Counted from the stretch's first letter, positions 1 to 6,680 are shown. The stretch is 10,529 bases of DNA from JBGPIT01 sp041485125 (GCA_041485125.1 JBGPIT010000160.1:1-10529); one strand, 5' to 3'. The notes: generated from the sequence alone by a model not told the origin. Numbers and translations: made by a program.

Positions 1-1233
1 CTGGTCGGCGCCCACGACGCCGACGGCAACCTCGTCTTCGCCGGCAAGGTCGGGACCGGCTTCACGCACCAGTCGGCGCTCGATCTACGCCGGCGGCTCG
101 ACGCGATCGCGCGGCCGACGTCGCCGTTCACGCCACGTCCCACCGGCCCGCTCGGACGGAAGGCACACTGGGTGGACCCGTCGCTCGTCGCCGAGGTCGC
201 GTTCACGGAGTGGACCGCTGACGGCAAGATCCGCCACCCGTCCTTCCAGGGCCTGCGCGCCGACAAACGCGCCCGCGACGTGGTGCGCGAGATCGCGAAG
301 CCGACCGCGGCGGTCGTCCGATCGGCGCGCGCCGCGACCGACGTCGAGGTCGCCGGCATCCGCCTCTCGCATCCCGATCGCGTGCTCTATCCCGACGTCG
401 GGATCACCAAGCTCGAGCTGGCGCGCTTCTATGAAAGCATCGCCGACTGGATCGTCCCGCACGTCGCCGGCCGGGCGCTCACGCTCGTGCGCTGCCCCAA
501 GGGCATCGGCGACGCGTGCTTCTACATGAAGCACTCGCACCTCTGGGCACCGCCCGCTCTCCGCCGCATCCGCATCCGCGAGAAGACCAAGATCGGCGAA
601 TACCTCATCGCCGACTCGTTGCCGGCGATCGTCGCGCTGGTGCAAATGGACGTCCTCGAGCTGCACACCTGGAACTCCAAAGAGGATCGCGTCGACCAGC
701 CGGACCGCGTCGTGTTCGATCTCGATCCCGGACCCGAGGTGCCCTGGCCGCGCGTCATCGAGGCCGCCCGTCTCGTCCGCGCGGTGCTCGAGACGATCGG
801 TCTCACGAGCTTCGTGAAGACGACCGGCGGCGTCGGCCTCCACGTGGTCGTCCCGCTCCTGCCCGAGCGCGACTGGAAAGAGTGCTTCGAGTTCTCGCGC
901 GCCGTCGCCGAGGTGCTCGAGCGCCGCGATCCGAAGAGCTACACCACAGCGTTTCGGAAACGCGGCCGCGAACGGAAGATCCTGATCGACTACCTGCGAA
1001 ACAATCGCACCAACACCTCGGTCGCGGCCTACTCGACGCGCGCCCGTCCGCGCGCTCCGGTGTCGGTGCCGCTCGGCTGGGACGAGCTCAGCACGCGCGT
1101 GCGATCGGACCACTACACGGTCCGGAGCCTCCCCAAGCGGCTGGCCTCGCTGCGCGCCGATCCGTGGAAAGCCTACTGGAAATCCCGCCAGCGCATTCCT
1201 GCGAACGCGGTCGACGCGCTCGACCGGATCTGA
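1..1233 (+). CDS. ligD: DNA ligase D, C-terminal part (ligase end plus polymerase domain), 5' truncated by window
   Basis: The reading frame is open from base 1 and ends at TGA 1231-1233, so 410 residues are visible and the start lies upstream. LigD is the multifunctional enzyme of bacterial non-homologous end joining: it fills and seals double-strand breaks brought together by Ku. Residues 1-90 are the end of the ATP-dependent ligase OB domain (KVGTGF at 16-21, EVAFTEWT then RHPSFQGLR-DK at about 64-89). Residues 120-405 are the primase-like polymerase domain, beginning with SHPDRVLYPD. The metal-binding Asp pair is in VFDLDPGP (D240, D242), H281 sits in GGVGLHVVVPL, and the third Asp is D330 in ILIDYLRNN. 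The D240-H281-D330 spacing equals that of Pseudomonas LigD (D669, H710, D759, from memory). Ligase-then-polymerase order fits the Pseudomonas type; whether an N-terminal phosphoesterase domain is present cannot be seen. The next gene starts 1 nt after the stop. A ku gene would be expected nearby but is not in the window. Confidence 0.95.
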   Translation: MVGAHDADGNLVFAGKVGTGFTHQSALDLRRRLDAIARPTSPFTPRPTGPLGRKAHWVDPSLVAEVAFTEWTADGKIRHPSFQGLRADKRARDVVREIAKPTAAVVRSARAATDVEVAGIRLSHPDRVLYPDVGITKLELARFYESIADWIVPHVAGRALTLVRCPKGIGDACFYMKHSHLWAPPALRRIRIREKTKIGEYLIADSLPAIVALVQMDVLELHTWNSKEDRVDQPDRVVFDLDPGPEVPWPRVIEAARLVRAVLETIGLTSFVKTTGGVGLHVVVPLLPERDWKECFEFSRAVAEVLERRDPKSYTTAFRKRGRERKILIDYLRNNRTNTSVAAYSTRARPRAPVSVPLGWDELSTRVRSDHYTVRSLPKRLASLRADPWKAYWKSRQRIPANAVDALDRI

Positions 1234-1234
1234 G

Positions 1235-1963
1235 ATGCGGACGGTGCTGCGGTGGGTGCGTCGGTTGGTGGTGGCATTCCTCGTCGCCTCGCTCACGGCG
1301 GTCGTGGCGTATCGTTTCATCGATCCGCCGGTGACGCCGCTCATGCTGATCCGCTCGGCGGAGCGCCTCGGCGCCGGCGAGCCGACGGCGTTCCGCGCCT
1401 ACTGGGTGGATCTCGACTCGATCAGCCCTGCCCTGCTGCGCGCGGTCATCGCCGCCGAGGACGCGCGCTTCTTCACCCATCACGGTATCGACGTCGAGGC
1501 CGTGGAAGAGGCGCGCAGCTACAACACGAGCCATCGCGGCAAACGCCGGCGCGGCGCCAGCACGATCACCATGCAGTGCGCGCGCAACGTCTTTCTCTGG
1601 CAAGGGCGGACCTACATGCGGAAGGCCCTCGAGGTCTACTTCGCCGTTTTGATGGAAGCGCTCTGGGGCAAGCGCCGCATCCTCGAGGTGTACTTGAACG
1701 TCGTCGAGTGGGGACCGGGTGTGTACGGCGCGGAAGCGGCCGCGCGTCACTATTTTCACGTCCCGGCTTCGGAGCTCGATGTGCACCGCGCCGCGCTCCT
1801 CACCGCGGCGCTGCCGAACCCGCGGCGCTGGAATCCGGCGGCACCAACCGTCTATCTCGCCGAGCGCGCCGCCACGATCGCGCGCCGCGCCGGCGCCGTT
1901 CGTCTCGAAGCGCTCGGCGGCAAGCCCAGCGCCGCCATTTCCGCTAGCATGGCCCGCACGTGA
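1235..1963 (+). CDS. mtgA: Monofunctional biosynthetic peptidoglycan transglycosylase (GT51)
   Basis: 242 residues, usual size for MtgA. The enzyme polymerises lipid II into glycan strands at the outer face of the inner membrane and has no transpeptidase domain. A single N-terminal membrane anchor spans about residues 8-27 after a basic start (MRTVLRWVRR). GT51 motifs appear in order: EDARFFTHHGID at 75-86 with the catalytic Glu E75; GASTITMQ at 107-114; RKALE at 129-133 with the second conserved Glu; and KRRILEVYLNVVEWG at 146-160. The C-terminal tail after about 205 is Ala/Arg-rich and unremarkable. ATG lies 1 nt behind the ligD stop and there is no clear Shine-Dalgarno sequence, so translation is probably coupled to ligD. 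The stop overlaps the start of the exonuclease gene by 4 nt. Being embedded between two DNA-repair genes is odd for a cell-wall enzyme and probably reflects compact packing rather than shared function. Confidence 0.95.
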   Translation: MRTVLRWVRRLVVAFLVASLTAVVAYRFIDPPVTPLMLIRSAERLGAGEPTAFRAYWVDLDSISPALLRAVIAAEDARFFTHHGIDVEAVEEARSYNTSHRGKRRRGASTITMQCARNVFLWQGRTYMRKALEVYFAVLMEALWGKRRILEVYLNVVEWGPGVYGAEAAARHYFHVPASELDVHRAALLTAALPNPRRWNPAAPTVYLAERAATIARRAGAVRLEALGGKPSAAISASMART

Positions 1964-2715
1964 AGATCGGCACCTGGAACGTCAACGGCATCCGCGCCCG
2001 CCACGCGCAGGTCCTCGAATGGATCGAGCGCGACCGGCCCGACGTCGTCTGCCTGCAAGAGATCAAGGCCAAGGCCGAGCAGGTGCCCGAGGCGCTCGGC
2101 AGCCTCGCCGGCTACTGGTGCTACTGGCACGGCGTCTCGGGGTACTCGGGCGTCGGCCTTCACCTCAGCAAGGAGCGCTTTCCCGATCCGCCGGCCTTCA
2201 GTCATCCGTCGTTCGATCACGAGACGCGCATCGTCGAAGCGACGGTCGGCGACCTCGTCGTCGCGTCGGTCTACGTGCCGAACGGCGGCAAGGACTTTGC
2301 GGCGAAGCTCGCCTTCATGCAGGCGATGGAGGGCTACGTCGCGACGACGCACGAGAGCGGCCGCGCGCTCGTGATCTGCGGCGACTTGAACGTCGCGCGC
2401 ACCGAGCGCGACGTACACCCGAAGGAGCGCAAGCCGAGCGTCATCGGCCAGCGCCCCGAGGAGCGCGCGCTCCTCGAGCGCATCATCGATCGTGGGCTCG
2501 TCGACGTCGGGCGGGCGCTCGATCCCGACAACGACGCGCTCTTCACGTGGTGGGCGCCGTGGCGCAACATGCGCCAGCGGAACATCGGCTGGCGTCTCGA
2601 CTACGTGCTCGCGAGCGAGCCACTGGCGCGCCGTGCCGTCGCGTGCCCCGCGTTCCGCGAGTTCGGCACCAGCGACCACGCGCCGGTCCTGGCGACGTTC
2701 GAGGATCCCGCATGA
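1960..2715 (+). CDS. xth: Exodeoxyribonuclease III / AP endonuclease
   Basis: 251 residues, the normal length for ExoIII-type enzymes of the exonuclease-endonuclease-phosphatase fold. The enzyme cleaves DNA 5' of abasic sites in base excision repair and has 3'-5' exonuclease and 3'-phosphatase activity. Key residues are all present: N7 in WNVNGIR, the metal ligand E34 in CLQEIKA, Y105 in VYVPNGG, D142 and N144 in GDLNVA, D214 in GWRLDYVL, and the catalytic D239-H240 pair in SDHAP. I chose the GTG at 1960 because it gives the canonical MKIGTWNVNG start and overlaps the mtgA stop by 4 nt (GTGA), a sign of translational coupling. Together with ligD upstream this makes a break-repair/base-excision-repair transcript. 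It could be named exoA in Gram-positive style; the family itself is not in doubt. Confidence 0.95.
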   Translation: MKIGTWNVNGIRARHAQVLEWIERDRPDVVCLQEIKAKAEQVPEALGSLAGYWCYWHGVSGYSGVGLHLSKERFPDPPAFSHPSFDHETRIVEATVGDLVVASVYVPNGGKDFAAKLAFMQAMEGYVATTHESGRALVICGDLNVARTERDVHPKERKPSVIGQRPEERALLERIIDRGLVDVGRALDPDNDALFTWWAPWRNMRQRNIGWRLDYVLASEPLARRAVACPAFREFGTSDHAPVLATFEDPA

Positions 2716-2745
2716 CGGCCGCGTCGGATTTTCTCGCCAACGGCG

Positions 2746-2907
2746 GTGAGATGGGCGAGCGTCCCCGCGGTCGCGCTCACCGCCTATGCGCGCATCCAAG
2801 ACCGTCTCAAGGTGCTCTCGTCGGGCTTCCAGATGCACATCGCGAAGCCGGTCGAGCCGGCGGAGCTGGTGACGATCGTCGCGAGCCTCGCGCACGCGCG
2901 CGGCTAG
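2746..2907 (+). pseudogene. Remnant of a response-regulator receiver domain (C-terminal third only)
   Basis: Codons from GTG 2746 to TAG 2905-2907 give about 53 residues. From residue 6 onward they read like the end of a CheY-type receiver domain from a hybrid sensor kinase: VPAVALTAYAR (beta4 with the conserved Thr and the following Ala/Tyr) and SSGFQMHIAKPVEPAEL (beta5 with the conserved Lys of the KP motif, then helix 5). The acidic pocket and phospho-acceptor Asp, which would lie upstream, are missing: the frame is closed by the TGA at 2713-2715 (the xth stop itself), and the intervening residues do not look like a receiver. There is no RBS in front of the GTG. I read this as the surviving 3' end of a deleted two-component gene. 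A functional mini-protein is possible but unlikely because it could not be phosphorylated. Confidence 0.7.
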
Positions 2908-2974
2908 TCTTCGCCGCCGCGGGCGCATCGGCATCCCGCTACCGCCAGGCGGGCGGCTCGGCTAGAGTCCGCGC

Positions 2975-3850
2975 ATGATCGAGATCGGCCAAGACGACGA
3001 CCGCGCGGCGCGTGAGGAGGTCGCTGCGGACGTCGCCACCATCCGCGAGCACGGCTTCGTGATGATCCCGGCGCTCCTCGACGACGCCACAATCGCGGCG
3101 ATGCGCGCGGCGCTCGAGCCGCATCTGCGCTCGGAGCTCTTCGGCCGCAACAACTTCGAAGGGCATCTCACCGAGCGCGTCTACTCGCTCGTCGGCCTGC
3201 ACCAGCTGTTCGTCGATCTCGTCGCGCATCCGCGCATCCTCGGCATCTGCGACGCCTTCCTGCAGCCGAACTACCTGCTCACGGCGTCGCAGGCGATCAA
3301 CATCCATCCCGGCGAGACGCCGCAGCCGGTGCACAGCGACGATCTCTTCTACCGGATTCCGCGCCCGCGCGACGCGGTGAGCGTGAGCACCATCTGGGCG
3401 ATCGATCCCTTCACGCGCGAGAACGGCGCGACGCAGATCGTTCCCGGCAGCCACGTGTTGCCGGACGCGGCGATCGCGGCACTCCTCGAGCAGATCGACT
3501 TCACGACCACGCCCGAGGGCGAACGGCGGCCGCGACCGCCGGGTCCGTTGCCGCCCGAGCTCGCGACGCGGCTCGAGGACGCCACGATGGCGCCGGGATC
3601 GGTGATCGTCTTCCTCGGCACCCTGCTCCACCGCGGCGGCGGCAATCGCAGCGAGCGCTCGCGGCTCGCGCTTTCGAACCAGTACTGCGAACCGTGGGCG
3701 CGGCAACAGGAAAACTACACGCTCTCGATCCCGCGCGAGCGCGTGCGGACGATGCCCGAGCGGGTGCAGCAGCTCCTCGGCTACAGCATCCACCCGCCGT
3801 TCATGGGCCACGTTCTCGGCATGCACCCGCGGCGCTTGCTCGAGCCCTGA
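2975..3850 (+). CDS. Phytanoyl-CoA dioxygenase (PhyH) family protein, Fe(II)/2-oxoglutarate-dependent
   Basis: 291 residues, typical for bacterial PhyH-family oxygenases. These are double-stranded beta-helix enzymes that couple 2-oxoglutarate decarboxylation to hydroxylation (or halogenation) of a small molecule. The N-terminal helix pair with HGFVMIPALLDDATIAAMR (26-44) is characteristic. The iron ligands fit H120 and D122 in PVHSDD and the distal H219 in LLHRGGGNRS, with R230 (SRLALSNQY) as the 2-oxoglutarate carboxylate binder. The Asp in the HxD motif argues for hydroxylase rather than halogenase chemistry. The segment PFTRENGATQIVPGSH (145-160) is the usual PhyH signature between the iron-binding parts. 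ATG 2975 has only a weak purine stretch (TAGAG) upstream. The substrate cannot be told from sequence; neighbours (a receiver remnant before, a membrane protein after) give no pathway clue. Confidence 0.9.
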   Translation: MIEIGQDDDRAAREEVAADVATIREHGFVMIPALLDDATIAAMRAALEPHLRSELFGRNNFEGHLTERVYSLVGLHQLFVDLVAHPRILGICDAFLQPNYLLTASQAINIHPGETPQPVHSDDLFYRIPRPRDAVSVSTIWAIDPFTRENGATQIVPGSHVLPDAAIAALLEQIDFTTTPEGERRPRPPGPLPPELATRLEDATMAPGSVIVFLGTLLHRGGGNRSERSRLALSNQYCEPWARQQENYTLSIPRERVRTMPERVQQLLGYSIHPPFMGHVLGMHPRRLLEP

Positions 3851-3868
3851 CTCGCCGGCGCTGATTCG

Positions 3869-3888
3869 CGAGCGCGCGGACGCGCTCG
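3869..3888. terminator. Short GC-rich stem-loop behind the PhyH gene
   Basis: CGAGCGCG and CGCGCTCG form a perfect 8-bp stem around the tetraloop CGGA, starting 19 nt after the PhyH stop. No T-run follows on either strand, so it is not a classical intrinsic terminator. It could slow polymerase or protect the 3' end of the mRNA. In DNA of this GC content such hairpins also arise by chance. Confidence 0.3.
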
Positions 3889-3932
3889 GTCGTCGCTTCC
3901 GCCGCGCGTACCGTTCGACGTATCCTCCGCGC

Positions 3933-5180
3933 GTGCGGCTCGCGATCGACCGTGCGCGCTGGCCTTGGCGCAACGTCGCAGAGATCGAGGCCGATGCCGC
4001 GCTGCAGGCGTACGGCGCGTTCCTCGCCGTCACGCACGTGCTCACGGCAATCCTGTGGGCGCGCGCGCAGCCGATCGTCGCGCTGCTCGATCCCGCGACG
4101 TTGCCGATCTGCTGGCCGTTCTTCGAGGACTGCTGGGCGTGGCGGATCCTCGGCCGATCCGCGCTGATCGCCGCGCTCGCCGGCTACGCCGCGCTCGCCG
4201 TCGCAACCTACGTGCTGTTCACCCTCGGGAGCGGCGTGGCGGCCGCCGCCTGGCCCGCGCTGCTACTGACGACGGCGTTCAAGCTGGCGATCCTGGTTCA
4301 GGACTATCGCTTGCGCTTGAACCAGCACTACATGGCGCTGTGGGCGACCGCCGTGTTCCTCTTCGTGCCTCACAAGCGCAGGGTCCTGCCGTACCTGCTC
4401 GTCGCCTTCTACGTCGCCGCCGGGTTGCTCAAGCTGAACGGCGAATGGCTCTCGGGCGCGGCGCTGCTCGGCAGCCGGCCGTACCTCGTGCCCGAGCCGC
4501 TCGTGCCGCTCGCCTGCGCGTACGTCGTCGTGCTGCAACTCGCGATCGCGCCGCTCCTACTCGCCGAGCGGCGATGGCTCTTCTGGCCGGCCTTCGTCCA
4601 GATCGTCGCGTTTCACGTGGTGTCGTGGGGTGTCGTCGGATTTTTCTACCCGACGCTGATGCTCGCATTGCTCACGATCTTCCCGCTGGTCCGCTTCATC
4701 CCACCGCCGCGGGGCGAGACCGACGCGCGCTTGGTGGCCCTTCTCAGCGGCCGTGAGACACGCTCGGCATACGTGGTCCTCGGCGCGTTCGCCGCCCTGC
4801 AAGCGTTGCCTTGGCTCTATCCCGGCGACGTCACGATCACGGGCGAGGGACGGCTCTTCGCGCTGCACATGTTCGATGCCCCCGTCGAATGCCGGGGGAC
4901 GGCGACGCTGCATCGCGCCGGTCGCCCCGACCAGCGTGTCGAGCTGTCGACCGTGGTGCCGGCGAGGATCCACTGCGATCCGATCGTCTACTTGAGCCTG
5001 GCCAATAGTCTCTGCCGCCGCTACGCCGCCAGCACGGACTTCCTGGACCTCGACCTCGAGCTCCGCGCGAAGCATCCCGGCAACGAAGGGTTCCAATCGG
5101 TGGTCGACGTCGACGCGTTCTGCCGCACGCGGCCGAGCTACGACCTGTGGCGGCACAACCGCTGGATCCAATCCCGCTAA
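3933..5180 (+). CDS. Polytopic membrane protein, HTTM / vitamin K-dependent gamma-carboxylase-like
   Basis: 415 residues. About eight or nine hydrophobic segments are visible (approximately 26-44, 76-98, 103-122, 133-146, 150-168, 186-210, 216-237, 240-256, 278-296), followed by a soluble C-terminal part of about 120 residues with four Cys (C320, C348, C361, C397). The layout of several helices, a 'LLKLNGEWLSG' segment at 165-175 and a C-terminal domain opening with LFALHMFDAPVECRG recalls HTTM proteins, the membrane family related to vitamin K-dependent gamma-glutamyl carboxylase. I recognise the pattern rather than a definite catalytic motif. The start is GTG 3933, the first start in a frame open only from shortly upstream; no RBS is evident, so the true start is uncertain. 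Its stop TAA overlaps the stop of the convergent gene on the other strand. It may be transcribed with the PhyH gene 82 nt upstream. Confidence 0.8.
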   Translation: MRLAIDRARWPWRNVAEIEADAALQAYGAFLAVTHVLTAILWARAQPIVALLDPATLPICWPFFEDCWAWRILGRSALIAALAGYAALAVATYVLFTLGSGVAAAAWPALLLTTAFKLAILVQDYRLRLNQHYMALWATAVFLFVPHKRRVLPYLLVAFYVAAGLLKLNGEWLSGAALLGSRPYLVPEPLVPLACAYVVVLQLAIAPLLLAERRWLFWPAFVQIVAFHVVSWGVVGFFYPTLMLALLTIFPLVRFIPPPRGETDARLVALLSGRETRSAYVVLGAFAALQALPWLYPGDVTITGEGRLFALHMFDAPVECRGTATLHRAGRPDQRVELSTVVPARIHCDPIVYLSLANSLCRRYAASTDFLDLDLELRAKHPGNEGFQSVVDVDAFCRTRPSYDLWRHNRWIQSR

Positions 5181-5776
5181 TCAACGATCGACGTACACGA
5201 CATCGTCGCGGGCTCGGCATCCACCGCGAGGTACACGCCCTTGTCCGGATCGTTCGTCTTCACTTTGCCCTGCATGCCGGGGAACGTCGTGCAGATGTTG
5301 AACGCCGAGCTGCCGGTGACGAAGACGTCGGCGGTGATCGGCCCCTGCCCGCCGGCGACGCCGCGCAGCGCGAACGTCATACCGGCACCGTTCATGACGA
5401 CCTTGACGATGCCGTCCTTCAGCGCGGCCGCCACGATCGGCCCGTTCACTTGATCCTTGTCCTTGTAGACGAACTGGCCGGGCTTCTTCTTCTCCGTCCA
5501 GCCAATCGCCGGCATCAAGAACTGGCGGAACTGGGAAGGTGACTGACCGATGAAGAAGAACTGGGCGCCGTTGACGGTCGGATCCATACCGGCGGTCGAG
5601 AACGACTTGTCCTTCGACAGGTAGATCGCTCTTCGCTTTTCGGGTTTGACGTTGTCCTTGATGAAGAGCTTCTTGCCGGTGACGGGCACGTCGACGAGCG
5701 GAATGGCCCAGAGCGCGGCGGCACCAGCGGCAAGGACCAAAAAAGCGATCAGAGCTCGGAGCATCGGTTTGCGCAT
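5177..5776 (-). CDS. Small exported or membrane-anchored beta-rich protein of unknown function
   Basis: 199 residues from ATG 5776. A longer frame exists to 5812, but the chosen ATG has a strong RBS (GAGGAGGG, 7-nt spacer) and gives a proper signal: MRKPMLR, then a hydrophobic run at about 8-27 (ALIAFLVLAAGAAALWAIPL), acting as a signal peptide or N-terminal anchor. The mature part looks beta-rich: KKLFIKDN, RRAIYLSKD, QFVYKDKD, IVKVVMNGAG, and Cys 162 and 194 that could pair. In pattern it resembles the C-terminal domain of the lysyl oxidase fusion at the right end of this window (Y-K/D-x-D strand, G-x-x-x-x-LK-x-G, then K-x-x-x-x-G-x-G-x-x-L, then a late Cys), suggesting one fold family. 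Function is unknown. TAG (5177-5179) overlaps the TAA of the convergent membrane-protein gene. Confidence 0.8.
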   Translation of the reverse strand: MRKPMLRALIAFLVLAAGAAALWAIPLVDVPVTGKKLFIKDNVKPEKRRAIYLSKDKSFSTAGMDPTVNGAQFFFIGQSPSQFRQFLMPAIGWTEKKKPGQFVYKDKDQVNGPIVAAALKDGIVKVVMNGAGMTFALRGVAGGQGPITADVFVTGSSAFNICTTFPGMQGKVKTNDPDKGVYLAVDAEPATMSCTSIVD

Positions 5777-5783
5777 CGGGGAG

Positions 5784-5791
5784 CCCTCCTC
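5784..5791 (-). promoter_or_regulatory. Strong ribosome binding site deciding the start of the exported protein
   Basis: GAGGAGGG on the minus strand lies 7 nt before ATG 5776. It decides in favour of this start over the upstream in-frame ATG at 5812, which has no comparable site. Confidence 0.75.
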
Positions 5792-5798
5792 GACGTGA

Positions 5799-5828
5799 CC
5801 GATAGCGTGCATCGTCGAGCCGGGTCAA
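5799..5828 (-). promoter_or_regulatory. Candidate sigma70-type promoter for the exported protein
   Basis: On the minus strand, TTGACC (5828-5823) and TATCGG (5804-5799) are separated by 18 nt. This would start transcription just ahead of the strong RBS, giving a very short leader. Only the -35 box is close to consensus, so this is a candidate. Confidence 0.4.
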
Positions 5829-5854
5829 GAAAGATCGCCGAGGTGCAGGGTTCC

Positions 5855-5901
5855 ACCTCCGCGAGCCGTGCCGATCGGCCGGCGCGTCGGCTCGCGGAGG
5901 T
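5855..5901. terminator. Perfect 14-bp inverted repeat between GST gene and exported-protein gene
   Basis: ACCTCCGCGAGCCG (5855-5868) is exactly complementary to CGGCTCGCGGAGGT (5888-5901), with a 19-nt loop that itself contains the palindrome CCGATCGG. It begins 16 nt past the GST stop on the minus strand, the usual place for a terminator. There is no T-run after the stem, so an intrinsic terminator of the standard kind is not shown. It could be a U-less terminator, an mRNA-stabilising hairpin, or a binding site ahead of the downstream promoter. Confidence 0.5.
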
Positions 5902-5917
5902 CACTACGAGCGCGGCC

Positions 5918-6568
5918 TCAGGCGGCGACGCTGTACTGCGGCGCCTCCTCCGCGATGAAGCCCTTGAAGGACGGTCGGCCATGGAGCGCCGCGACGTAGC
6001 GCGCGAGCTTCGGCCAGCGCTTGGAGTCGACGTTGACACCGGCGTGGCGCAGATTCACGAACTGGCTGCCGATCGCGACGTCGGCGATCGAGAGGCTCTT
6101 GCCGACGATCGTGTCGGCCGAGCCGAGCTGGCTTTCGAGGTAGTCGAAGAGCGGCGGCAGCTCCTCGTCGATCACCTTTGCCACCGCGGCCTCGTCGCTC
6201 GGTTGCTGAAAGAGACGCGGTCCGACGACGCGCACGAAGAAGATCTTCGGTCCGAAGACGTTCGCCAGCCCGGTGTCGGCGTACTCCTCGAGCCAGAGCG
6301 CCCGCGCGAACTCGTACGGATCCCGCGGATAGAGCGACGGCTCCGGCTTCACCCGCTCGAGATACGCCGAGATCACCGACGAGTCCGAGAGCGTGCCGCG
6401 CTCGTCGCGCCACGCCGGGATCTTGCCGAGCGGGCTCATCTGCTTGAACTCGGGCGAGACGTTCACCGGAATGACGGGGTCGAGATCGTAGGGAATTTGC
6501 TTCTCGGCGAGGACGACGCGCACCTTGCGGACGAACGGGGACGCGTTCACGCCATAAAGGGTAGCCAT
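5918..6568 (-). CDS. Glutathione S-transferase family protein
   Basis: 216 residues, standard GST length. The N-terminal thioredoxin-like domain spans about 1-80: TLYGVNASPFVRKVR with S10 in the catalytic position, the cis-proline P51 in LGKIPAW, and DSSVI at 62-66 in place of the usual glutathione-binding E-S pair. The all-helical C-terminal domain (about 88-205) carries the N-capping box SIAD at 160-163, needed for GST folding. GSTs conjugate glutathione to electrophiles or use it as cofactor for isomerisation or dehalogenation in the cytosol; the substrate cannot be told. ATG 6568 follows a textbook RBS (AAAGGAG, 8-nt spacer). A palindrome of TetR-operator type lies over the probable promoter, suggesting induction by a small molecule; no regulator gene is in the window. 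The gene is monocistronic or leads into the exported-protein gene 142 nt downstream. Confidence 0.93.
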   Translation of the reverse strand: MATLYGVNASPFVRKVRVVLAEKQIPYDLDPVIPVNVSPEFKQMSPLGKIPAWRDERGTLSDSSVISAYLERVKPEPSLYPRDPYEFARALWLEEYADTGLANVFGPKIFFVRVVGPRLFQQPSDEAAVAKVIDEELPPLFDYLESQLGSADTIVGKSLSIADVAIGSQFVNLRHAGVNVDSKRWPKLARYVAALHGRPSFKGFIAEEAPQYSVAA

Positions 6569-6576
6569 GCTGAGAA

Positions 6577-6583
6577 CTCCTTT
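6577..6583 (-). promoter_or_regulatory. Consensus Shine-Dalgarno of the GST gene
   Basis: AAAGGAG on the minus strand with an 8-nt spacer to ATG 6568. It is the best RBS in the window and confirms the GST start. Confidence 0.8.
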
Positions 6584-6642
6584 CGCGGTGAAGCGGCCGG
6601 CACGGCGAGGCGCGTCCTGCGCGCTCGCGTCCCGGTCAACGT

Positions 6643-6658
6643 TTAACCGATGGGTTAA
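6643..6658. promoter_or_regulatory. Palindromic operator candidate (TetR type) upstream of GST
   Basis: TTAACC-GATG-GGTTAA is a perfect 6-bp inverted repeat with a 4-nt centre, in an AT-richer patch of otherwise GC-rich DNA. The layout resembles operators of TetR/AcrR-family repressors. It lies about 75 nt upstream of the GST start and overlaps the probable -10 region, where binding would block RNA polymerase. The identity of the regulator is inference. Confidence 0.5.
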
Positions 6659-6680
6659 CTAAACCACCGGGCCGTGTCAA
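6652..6680 (-). promoter_or_regulatory. Candidate promoter of the GST gene
   Basis: A perfect -35 hexamer TTGACA (minus strand 6680-6675) is followed after 17 nt by TAACCC (6657-6652), a weak -10 that lies inside the palindrome. A weak -10 covered by an operator is compatible with a regulated promoter. The -35 is convincing, the -10 is not. Confidence 0.4.

Noticed and set aside
85..1344. A 419-codon open frame on the minus strand across ligD
   Set aside because: Pure mirror of ligD and the start of mtgA; low-complexity Arg/Asp/Val composition and no motif, whereas the plus strand carries all LigD catalytic residues.
2939..4045. A 368-codon minus-strand frame across the dioxygenase gene
   Set aside because: Antisense to a clear PhyH protein and the start of the membrane protein; no recognisable domain.
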